A stretch of 36,283 bases of DNA from Nitrobacter sp. Nb-311A (GTDB taxonomy: Bacteria; Pseudomonadota; Alphaproteobacteria; Rhizobiales; Xanthobacteraceae). The stretch spans positions 198,740 to 235,022 of the forward strand of contig NZ_CH672420.1 of the NCBI RefSeq assembly GCF_000152905.1. Direction: 5' to 3'. The notes under the pieces were generated by a model. It did no database searches. It saw only the letters and a list, made by a program, of their open reading frames with translations, and was not told the DNA's origin. This document shows, piece by piece, positions 28,451-34,093 of this stretch. Each line of letters starts with the position of its first letter. Position 1 is the first letter of the stretch. Position numbers and translations under genes: made by a program.

Positions 28451-28503
28451 TGGCGCGAGAGACGGGACTCGAACCCGCGGCCTCCGCCGTGACAGGGCGG
28501 CGT
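28451..28503 (-). tRNA. 3' fragment of a tRNA-Asp gene, probable att scar
   Basis: Read on the minus strand, 28503-28451 gives an anticodon arm CCGCC-CTGTCAC-GGCGG with anticodon GTC (28493-28491). A variable loop, a T arm GCGGG-TTCGAGT-CCCGT, the 3' acceptor strand and CCA follow. The 5' half (acceptor strand and D arm) is missing: the sequence beyond 28503 loses all tRNA pattern. It cannot be a working tRNA. A 3' tRNA piece from anticodon arm to CCA is the classic product of integration into a tRNA gene, with the element lying to the right. Confidence 0.75.
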
Positions 28504-28525
28504 CTTTCTAACATTTACAATGCAG

Positions 28526-28598
28526 TTTCTGACTCTTTCTTCGCCAAAACCCGGTTGGAAGCCCGATTTTCAGACTCCATTTTGGCAAGAGTCAGAAA
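28526..28598. repeat. Imperfect inverted repeat next to tRNA fragment
   Basis: The left arm TTTCTGACTCTT (28526-28537), a five-base TCTTC insertion and GCCAAAA (28543-28549) pair with the right arm TTTTGGCAAGAGTCAGAAA (28580-28598). All 19 arm bases match; only the five inserted bases do not. The loop is 30 bases. It could be a protein-binding site of an integrase/excisionase system, an operator or a terminator; I cannot tell which. Confidence 0.65.
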
Positions 28599-28671
28599 GT
28601 TTTTCAACGCCCCTCCCCAGGGCATGAGGGCCGTGCCAGTCGCGCTCAAGCGAGCCTGAGCGGATCTGGCA

Positions 28672-28893
28672 ATGTCAGGTATTCCCAGGGAGGCGCTGGC
28701 GCGCCGGCTGGCCTTTGTCGGCACCACCGGTTCCGGCAAGACCTACACCGCCAAAGGCGGCATCAAACGCAAGCTGAGGCAGGCGAGCGCGTCGTCGTCA
28801 TCGACCCGCTCGATGCGTGGGACTGCGGCTGGATGTCGCGGGAAACGTCCCAAGGGACGTGTGCGGGCCAGCGAGAGGGAGGGTCGCCAATGA
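28672..28893 (+). pseudogene. Truncated, frameshifted phage P-loop ATPase
   Basis: The frame from the ATG at 28672 begins MSGIPREALARRLAFVGTTGSGKTYTAKG, with a clear Walker A motif (GTTGSGKT). After about 28770 the frame turns into low-quality sequence, while the +1 frame reads EAGERVVVIDPLDAW, the strand expected next in HerA/FtsK-like ATPases of phages and mobile elements. One base has thus been lost or gained. After DPLDAW the rest of the ATPase, normally several hundred residues, is missing, and the next small gene follows. The gene is dead. Confidence 0.7.
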
Positions 28894-29180
28894 CAGCTCC
28901 CCTCCCTCGGCTCGAGCTCGCGGATCCGCGATCGCCCTTCGACGAAGCCACCATCGTCATCGATGGCCACGAGGAAGAAACCATCACCATCGAATGCACG
29001 GGCGCCAAGACGTTGGCCGCGCGCCTGGTCAAGCTCGTCAACAATCATGCCGCCGTCGTCGAAGCCCTGACGGCGGCGGTGCACGCCTTGCGTTCCTACG
29101 AGTACGGCAACGGGTCGACAGAGCTGGCCCGCTCGATCGCCGACCACTGCGAACAGCTCCAGAAAGGAACGGCCGCATGA
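28890..29180 (+). CDS. Small phage-type hypothetical protein
   Basis: A 96-residue soluble protein (MTAPLPRLELADPRSPFDEA) with no family I recognise. Its C-terminal half is predicted helical (KTLAARLVKLVNNHAAVVEA). A GGAGGG ribosome site lies just before the ATG at 28890. The stop overlaps the next start (ATGA), so it belongs to a compact run of small genes as is usual in phages. Confidence 0.7.
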   Translation: MTAPLPRLELADPRSPFDEATIVIDGHEEETITIECTGAKTLAARLVKLVNNHAAVVEALTAAVHALRSYEYGNGSTELARSIADHCEQLQKGTAA

Positions 29181-29386
29181 CTGACCTTCTGAACTTCCCT
29201 GCCCGGCACCAAGCGCTCTACGACGAGATCGCCCGATCGCATCCATCGCTGATGAGCGGCAAAGTATGGTGCAGTCGTTGCGGCCAGCCACGCCAGGTGG
29301 ATGCCGCGAAATGCCTGCGCGACGGCTGGCCCAAGTGCTGTGGCGCAACCGTGTCGCTCGATCAGCGGAATGAGGTACCGGCATGA
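29177..29386 (+). CDS. Small protein with cysteine-rich zinc-ribbon-like motif
   Basis: A 69-residue protein starting MTDLLNFPARHQALYDEIAR. Four or five cysteines, CSRCGQ...KCLRDGWPKCCG, form a likely zinc-binding knuckle. Small zinc-ribbon proteins of this sort are common in phage early regions. Its function is unknown. It overlaps both neighbours by four bases (ATGA). Confidence 0.7.
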   Translation: MTDLLNFPARHQALYDEIARSHPSLMSGKVWCSRCGQPRQVDAAKCLRDGWPKCCGATVSLDQRNEVPA

Positions 29387-29658
29387 GGCTGATCATCGAA
29401 GCCACCGGCACTATCGAGCGCGTCCATGGCATGCCGGCACGGGTCTGGAAAGGCAAGACCGAGAGCGGCATCGAGGTCACCTGCTGGATCCCGATCGTCC
29501 AGGTCCGGCGCGACGCCGACAGCAGCCAGTTCGAAAAGGAGCTGAAGGAAATCGAGGTCCTTCTCGACGACGGTCTGGCCGAGGCGATCCGGGAGTTAAT
29601 GCTGCCGGGGGAATCCTTCGCGGATGCGATCGATCGCCTCGCCGCCAGTCGGCATTGA
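29383..29658 (+). CDS. Phage-type hypothetical protein
   Basis: A 91-residue protein beginning MRLIIEATGTIERVHGMPARVWKGKTESG. The N-terminal half looks like a small beta domain, the C-terminal half is helical and acidic (FEKELKEIEVLLDDGLAEAI). I do not recognise a specific function. It overlaps the preceding gene by four bases, consistent with a shared operon. Confidence 0.7.
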   Translation: MRLIIEATGTIERVHGMPARVWKGKTESGIEVTCWIPIVQVRRDADSSQFEKELKEIEVLLDDGLAEAIRELMLPGESFADAIDRLAASRH

Positions 29659-29660
29659 TC

Positions 29661-29963
29661 GTGCCGCGCGATCGGAAAGTGCTAGAGGAAGAACTCGACT
29701 ATCTCGGTCCGGTCGCGATCGCGATGTTCGTCGATCTCGGCTGGATCCGGCAATGGCCGATGAGTTGGTCGAACGGCGGCCTGCGAGCGCTGGAAGGGCT
29801 CCTTTCAATATCTGCCCCTCGTAGACGTTTCGTGTCGGGGCCACAGGTTGCGGCGGGCGGATTCCCCTGCGGCATACTGGCCCGGCCGACGCGCCAGGAT
29901 CCCGGCCGGGACCAATATTCCGACGGCTCCTCAGCCGGATACGGCCCGTTAACCCCGGAGTGA
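29661..29963 (+). CDS. Possible hypothetical protein, GTG start
   Basis: From the GTG at 29661 a 100-residue frame begins VPRDRKVLEEELDYLGPVAI and AMFVDLGWIRQWPMSWSNGG, which looks protein-like. After about residue 50 the sequence becomes arginine/glycine-rich with no recognisable structure, so the 3' part may be decayed or the gene may have ended earlier. No clear ribosome site is seen, and it starts two bases after the preceding stop. Confidence 0.4.
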   Translation: MPRDRKVLEEELDYLGPVAIAMFVDLGWIRQWPMSWSNGGLRALEGLLSISAPRRRFVSGPQVAAGGFPCGILARPTRQDPGRDQYSDGSSAGYGPLTPE

Positions 29964-29992
29964 AATGGTGGACGCTCAAATGGACCGCCAAA

Positions 29993-30337
29993 ATGCCGAA
30001 AAAGGTCACGCGTCTCGACCTTTGTCGCGAATTGCTCGAGCTTCGCGCCAAGTATGCTGATCCCATCGACCGGATGGACGCGATCAAGAGCGAACTGAAG
30101 CTCCTCTCCCGAAAGGACGGCAAGTTCCGCGAAACCATCGCCGGCTTGGGATACGTCTCGGTCTCGCCCGAAACCCCAGAGCGGGTGGTCGGCGAACAGC
30201 CGGTGATCGACGTTGCCAACTGGCAGGGTCTGAAAGAGGCCCGGCGCGAAAAGCTCCTGGCCGACGGTCTGGTCTCGATCCAGCCGATCATCAAAGGCGC
30301 TTACTACGGCCGCGTCGACGTCAAGCTGCAGGCTTAA
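29993..30337 (+). CDS. Phage-type hypothetical protein
   Basis: A 114-residue protein from the ATG at 29993 (MPKKVTRLDLCRELLELRAKY). An in-frame GTG at 29960, overlapping the previous stop, would add 11 residues. The N-terminal half is a helix pair (IDRMDAIKSELKLLSRKDGK). The C-terminal half resembles gam-like or single-strand-annealing accessory proteins only in general shape, so I give no function. It is the last plus-strand gene before a terminator. Confidence 0.65.
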   Translation: MPKKVTRLDLCRELLELRAKYADPIDRMDAIKSELKLLSRKDGKFRETIAGLGYVSVSPETPERVVGEQPVIDVANWQGLKEARREKLLADGLVSIQPIIKGAYYGRVDVKLQA

Positions 30338-30380
30338 AAACGACAGTTCTCAGCTCGCCTTGCCGGATCCACAAACAAAA

Positions 30381-30413
30381 GCGCCGCCGGCGGATGCCTG
30401 CGGCGTTTAGTGC
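30381..30413. terminator. Probable bidirectional Rho-independent terminator
   Basis: AAAAGCGCCGCCGGCGG...GCGGCGTTTA contains a GC stem (CGCCGC paired with GCGGCG) flanked by A and T runs. It lies between the convergent plus-strand small genes (ending 30337) and the minus-strand lysis genes (ending 30465), so it can stop both transcripts. Confidence 0.6.
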
Positions 30414-30464
30414 ATAAAAATGGATAATGATGCATAATATGGAAAGGGGCCGCGAGGCCACATG

Positions 30465-30644
30465 TCATCGCCGTTCCTCCCTCAGCTCCTCCCGATCGAT
30501 CGCGCGCCGGATCTGGTCACGGTGAAACTCCTCGGTGCCGACGTAACGGCCGCGCGCGGGATCATAAGTCGAGGCAGGCTCGCCGCATCCGGTCAGCAGC
30601 AAGACCAGCACCGTCATGGCGCCACCGGCTAACCGCGCGACCAT
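30465..30644 (-). CDS. Small lipoprotein of the lysis region
   Basis: A 59-residue protein with a hydrophobic N-terminus and lipobox (VLVLLLTGC, about residues 12-20), then a short charged tail DQIRRAIDREELREERR. It would be lipid-anchored. It is the last gene of the minus-strand lysis cassette and overlaps the preceding membrane-protein gene by 16 bases. I chose the ATG at 30644 because the lipobox follows it at the right distance; a longer upstream frame has no signal peptide. Confidence 0.6.
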   Translation of the reverse strand: MVARLAGGAMTVLVLLLTGCGEPASTYDPARGRYVGTEEFHRDQIRRAIDREELREERR

Positions 30645-30859
30645 GCCGCGATCTTCGCCACCGACTCGCCGAACATCACGAAGCCGGCGAGAATGCCGAG
30701 CACGGTGATGATGACCCACTTCGCGAAAGTTCCAACTGTCCAGATCGCGGAAACGAGTCGGATGCCGTCGTTCAATGTCTTGATCTCATCCGGCCGCAGG
30801 TTGGTGAGGAATTCCTTCGTCGCCGGCGGAAGATCATCGAACCGCTTTGTCTCGCTCAT
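30629..30859 (-). CDS. Small membrane protein, holin-like
   Basis: A 76-residue protein with a polar N-terminus (FDDLPPATKEFLTNLRPDEIKTLNDG) and one transmembrane helix (about residues 47-68, WVIITVLGILAGFVMFGESV). It lies in a phage lysis cassette between the o-spanin-like lipoprotein and a small lipoprotein, so a holin or pinholin-like role is possible. A single helix alone does not prove it. Confidence 0.6.
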   Translation of the reverse strand: MSETKRFDDLPPATKEFLTNLRPDEIKTLNDGIRLVSAIWTVGTFAKWVIITVLGILAGFVMFGESVAKIAAWSRG

Positions 30860-31156
30860 TTAATCCTCACTCGATTCAATGATGTTGCCCGCCGCGCGCT
30901 CCTGCGCCCCGACCGCATGAAGCTTGTTGCGGCAGTCGGCGGTGACGGCGCGCTGTGCGGCCTCATAGCCGCCGGCGGCCGACCCCGCCTTGTTGCCGAC
31001 TGTTGCGGGATTCGGAGGCACCGCATCCCTCTTGCAGGTGAACGCGGTGGGCGGGAATTTCGGGCCGGAGACAGTGACCCTAACGGGCTCAGGCGCTGGT
31101 GCAGTGGCGCACCCGCCGAGCGCGGCGACTGCAGCCAGGATGAAAAAGCGGCTCAT
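30860..31156 (-). CDS. Rz1-like o-spanin lipoprotein
   Basis: A 98-residue protein with signal peptide and lipobox (FILAAVAALGGC, Cys at about 16), then a proline-rich stretch APAPEPV typical of outer-membrane spanins, and two further cysteines. The ATG overlaps the upstream i-spanin stop (ATGA). With that partner it would fuse inner and outer membranes in the last step of phage lysis. The call rests on lipobox, size and position. Confidence 0.7.
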   Translation of the reverse strand: MSRFFILAAVAALGGCATAPAPEPVRVTVSGPKFPPTAFTCKRDAVPPNPATVGNKAGSAAGGYEAAQRAVTADCRNKLHAVGAQERAAGNIIESSED

Positions 31157-31575
31157 TTCGGCGCCCCCAATCGCTTGCGCTCACGTGACCAGGCATCGAG
31201 CAGCACCTTCGGCACCGGGCCGTCATCCGCCGCCGGTGCCGCCTTGAGGATCGCGGTCTCTTGATTCTGGGCCCGCTCAGCGGCCAGTTTGTCAGCATCG
31301 AGTTTTGCCTGAGCCTTTGCCGCCTCGTTCCGCTGGCGCTCGATCTCCTCGCGATGCGCCTTCTCAGCGTCCAGATCGCGGGCAATGAGACAGGCCGGCA
31401 GGTCTCGCTCCGCGACGCTCGGCCGTCTGTCGCAGCCATATTTAACCTCGAGGGCGCGGTGCTCGGCCGAAAGAACATCGAATGCGCCGGCCTTCTGATA
31501 GAGGTTGGCCACATAGAGCGACACGCCAGCGACCGCGGCGGCGGCGACCAGGTAGGCGATGATCTTGATATTCAT
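31153..31575 (-). CDS. Rz-like i-spanin
   Basis: A 140-residue protein from the ATG at 31575 (MNIKIIAYLVAAAAVAGVSL). One N-terminal transmembrane helix (about residues 4-25) is followed by a long charged coiled coil (HREEIERQRNEAAKAQAKLD) and a C-terminal tail. This is the inner-membrane spanin layout. It overlaps the endolysin stop and the o-spanin start by four bases each, the expected gene order in a phage lysis cassette. Confidence 0.75.
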   Translation of the reverse strand: MNIKIIAYLVAAAAVAGVSLYVANLYQKAGAFDVLSAEHRALEVKYGCDRRPSVAERDLPACLIARDLDAEKAHREEIERQRNEAAKAQAKLDADKLAAERAQNQETAILKAAPAADDGPVPKVLLDAWSRERKRLGAPK

Positions 31576-32351
31576 CAGTTCACCTGCCTCTTGATCCACG
31601 CGCGCACGTTGCCCGGGCCCATGAAAAGCACGAACAGGATTACGATCAGCAACACGCCGCCAAACAGCACCGCGACCACCTGCCAGTCGGTCAGGTAGCC
31701 GAAGACGCCGAGTCCGGCGCCGCCAGAAAACCAGCCGGTGACGGCTTTCCACTTGCGGCGCAGCCACGAAGGTTTGGGCTCAGAGTCGATGTGCGTGTGG
31801 TCGCGGTCGGCGTGCAGGTCACTATCTGCGTCGGTCTCTGGCACGTCGAACAGTTTGACGGGTTTCACCCCCGGATACCCGCTGGCGTCGCAAAACTCGA
31901 AATGCATGGGATCGGTGCGACCGCGATAGTCGCCGCCCCACCTCGCACCCTGGCGCTTGAAGGCATTGATGACCGGCTGCGGCATGTTCCCGCGTCCCGC
32001 ACCGAGGCCGTTCTCCGCCGCATTCAGGTCGATCGCGGCGCCATAAGCATGGTTCGACCACTTGGTGGCGCTGCCACGCACCTTCCGAGGATTGTAGGTG
32101 CCGGCGTACTTCGAGATCCCGAGCGCGTCGATCCTGCGCTGATCGCGCCCGTAATACTCCCAGATTTCATCCAGCGCCGCCTTGAGAGCCCCGGCCGCCT
32201 TGCGGTGAAACCGGATGCGGCTAATCGGCTTGCCGTCGTAATACATCTGAAACGGCGGCACGACGTTGACGAGCTGGCGCTCGACGTCGGGTCCGGGCGT
32301 TCCGTAAAAGGCCAGAAGGTCAGCTTGATTGTCTCGCGGCCACTTGGTCAT
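31575..32351 (-). CDS. M15-family peptidase endolysin with C-terminal anchor
   Basis: A 258-residue peptidoglycan peptidase. The D-Ala-D-Ala carboxypeptidase-like M15 zinc site is visible: SNHAYGAAIDLN (H101, D108) and DPMHFEF (H151). The catalytic domain covers about residues 30-170. A hydrophilic His/Asp-rich linker (about 180-200, DADSDLHADRDHTHIDSEPK) follows, then a transmembrane helix near residues 223-245. Phage M15 endolysins are usually soluble, so the C-terminal membrane anchor is noteworthy. First gene of the minus-strand lysis cassette; a 163-bp gap separates it from higB. Confidence 0.85.
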   Translation of the reverse strand: MTKWPRDNQADLLAFYGTPGPDVERQLVNVVPPFQMYYDGKPISRIRFHRKAAGALKAALDEIWEYYGRDQRRIDALGISKYAGTYNPRKVRGSATKWSNHAYGAAIDLNAAENGLGAGRGNMPQPVINAFKRQGARWGGDYRGRTDPMHFEFCDASGYPGVKPVKLFDVPETDADSDLHADRDHTHIDSEPKPSWLRRKWKAVTGWFSGGAGLGVFGYLTDWQVVAVLFGGVLLIVILFVLFMGPGNVRAWIKRQVN

Positions 32352-32479
32352 AGGTTCTCGTCCCCGGAAAAAGAGGTTGGTTGGGCTCAGGTTTTGAGTG
32401 GATTGCGGGCGTGCCTACGCGCCGCGGTGAAGGATCAATGCCCGGTCAGGCCGCACGCCAGCGCCCCGTAAGCAATCTG

Positions 32480-32508
32480 TTGACATTCGTAAACCAGTTG
32501 CTTACATT
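32480..32508 (+). promoter_or_regulatory. Consensus promoter of higBA, leaderless
   Basis: TTGACA (32480-32485), a 17-base spacer and TACATT (32503-32508) form an almost ideal sigma-70 promoter. Only six bases separate the -10 box from the higB ATG at 32515, so transcription should begin at or next to the A of the start codon. A GTAA...TTAC pair around 32489-32505 overlaps the spacer and may be part of the HigA operator. Confidence 0.7.
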
Positions 32509-32514
32509 GATCGC

Positions 32515-32793
32515 ATGATCAGGACGTTTCGCAGCAAGGTGCTTGCTGACCTGTTTCAAACCGGCAGAAGCGCAAAGATCGACCAGAAGCTTCACAAGCG
32601 AATCCTTGTCCGGCTGGACCGCCTTGATGCTGTGACATCGGTCGATGACCTCAATCTGCCCGGATACAATTTTCACTCGCTAAAAGGCTTCGACCCGAAA
32701 CGCTACACGATCCACGTCAATGGTCCGTGGTGCATCACCTTCGAATTTCATGACGGCGATGCTTATCGCGTCGATTTTGAGCAGTACCACTAG
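32515..32793 (+). CDS. higB: HigB toxin (RelE/HigB-type mRNA interferase)
   Basis: A 92-residue RelE-superfamily toxin that cleaves mRNA on the ribosome. Family features are MIRTFRSKVLADLFQTG at the start, KRILVRLDRLDAVTSVDDL, the LPGYNFHSLKGFDPKRYTIHVN stretch and the C-terminal FEFHDGDAYRVDFEQYH. It is intact and full length. The antitoxin gene follows 12 bp downstream. Its promoter predicts a leaderless mRNA. Confidence 0.93.
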   Translation: MIRTFRSKVLADLFQTGRSAKIDQKLHKRILVRLDRLDAVTSVDDLNLPGYNFHSLKGFDPKRYTIHVNGPWCITFEFHDGDAYRVDFEQYH

Positions 32794-32805
32794 GGAGTCT
32801 CAGCA

Positions 32806-33114
32806 ATGTCCGAACATAAAGCCACCCGCAACAAGGACCGCTGCCCCTCTCATCCCGGCGCGGTGATCGCCGACATTCTGGACGATATCGACATCTCCAA
32901 GACGGAGATTGCCAGTAGGCTAGATCTGTCGCGCCAGCACCTCTATGATCTTCTTGCCGGCCGCAAGCCTCTTTCGCCTCAGGCCGCGGTCAAGGTCGCC
33001 AAGGCGCTTGGCGGCAGTCCGGAATCCTGGCTTCGCATGCAGGCAGCATATGATGCCTGGCATGCAACGCGAGAAGTAGACGTCAGCCACATCCGGCCGA
33101 TTAAGGCGGCGTGA
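32806..33114 (+). CDS. higA: HigA antitoxin (XRE family)
   Basis: A 102-residue helix-turn-helix antitoxin that neutralises HigB and represses the operon. It has HPGAVIADILDDIDISKTEIA (about residues 16-36), the HTH SRLDLSRQHLYDLLAGRKPLS (about 37-57) and the tail GGSPESWLRMQAAYDAWHA. It follows higB by 12 bp in the toxin-first order standard for higBA. Confidence 0.93.
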   Translation: MSEHKATRNKDRCPSHPGAVIADILDDIDISKTEIASRLDLSRQHLYDLLAGRKPLSPQAAVKVAKALGGSPESWLRMQAAYDAWHATREVDVSHIRPIKAA

Positions 33115-33133
33115 GCGCGATTTGGGTGTCGTC

Positions 33134-33379
33134 ATGGCTAGAAAGCTTCCGCCGATGCACCCCGGAGAAGTCCTCGGGGAGGAATTCCTTGTGCCGCTCA
33201 ACTTGTCGGCCGGCAAACTTGCGAAAGCCTGCGGCATTCCCCGCACCCGGCTAGAACGGATCGCCAATGAACAGATCGGAATTACTGCCGACACGGCCTT
33301 GCGCCTCGCCAAGGCTTTCGAAACAACGTTCGACGAGATCAGGCCGGCTGACCTCGATCGATGTCCTGGATCGTATTAG
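33134..33379 (+). pseudogene. Second HigA-like regulator, C-terminally truncated
   Basis: From the ATG at 33134 the protein begins MARKLPPMHPGEVLGEEFLV and keeps the HTH (AGKLAKACGIPRTRLERIANEQIGITADTALRLAKAF). After ETT, where HigA proteins normally continue into a P-x-F-W-L/M-N-L-Q segment, it changes to an unrelated tail FDEIRPADLDRCPGSY. The last part runs antisense over the end of a glycosyltransferase pseudogene. The true C-terminus has therefore been lost at a junction near 33330. The remaining HTH could still bind DNA. It lies 19 bp after the intact higA. Confidence 0.65.
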
Positions 33380-33980
33380 CCACCAGTCCGAGATTGGGTT
33401 CGACGGCTGTCGTGTATCCGCCGTCGTCGGGATCTGAGGGGATGATGTCAACGGCAGCGCGCCCACTGTCGTCGACCGTCACTACCGATCCGCGATGCAC
33501 ACTCCTATACAACTCCAACAGTCGCGCAGAATTCAAAATCGGATTAAAGTTCTTCTCTGCAAGTAGACGCGCGTTCTGCCCCATCTTTACGGATATCGCT
33601 CGGTTATCAGCGAGGTAGCAGATCGCCTCCGCGATTGCCTTAGGAGACTTTCAGGAATCGACAGACCTGTTTCGCCATGGACCAGCGTATCAGGCTTCGG
33701 GTTTTCAACCGCAACAATGCTCGGTCTCCCTGCGAATGCAGCCTCAAAAACAGGCCGCCCGGCAGCCTTGAGGTGTGAGGGAAATGCCAGAACATCGAAG
33801 GCGCTATATGCGGCCGAGATATCACGGGTAGGCCCAAGGAGATGAAAGCGCGCGCCAATCCCATACTCGCTTATCTTACTCACCACATCCGACCCGACAT
33901 TTTGAGCCAAACCGAGTGAACCCAATACTTTTGCTCTTAAACTGCGATCATTGCCCGTCATGCCGCCAACGATGGCGAAC
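33339..33980 (-). pseudogene. Glycosyltransferase family 4 gene, broken by frameshift and IS21
   Basis: The right part reads AIVGGMTGNDRSLRAKVLG..., RFHLLGPTRDISAAYSAFDV and LAFPSHLKAAGRPVFEAAFAGRPSIV, the C-terminal GT-B domain of a group 1/family 4 glycosyltransferase, up to HGETGLSIPE. There the frame shifts by one base (near 33640), and the next frame continues with KAIAEAICYLADNRAISVKM, GQNARLLAEKNFN and LELYRSV. The N-terminal half is absent because the IS21 element starts at about 33981. The left end has an odd extra tail. It would have made a surface polysaccharide sugar linkage. Confidence 0.8.
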
Positions 33981-34093
33981 TGTCATTCGGCATGCAAAAT
34001 TGACCCCGTAAGCCGGGGGATCGGCGTCCAAAATTGACCCCCTACAGGTTGGCTGTTGCGCTGCCTGCTTTGTCATGAAGCAGGTGGTCGGGG

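Noticed and set aside
28451-28540. Complete tRNA-Asp gene
   Set aside because: No D arm or 5' acceptor strand can be paired beyond 28503; only the 3' part is present.
28291-28659. A 122-codon plus-strand frame
   Set aside because: It runs across the tRNA fragment, the GANTC repeat and the inverted repeat, so it is not a plausible gene.
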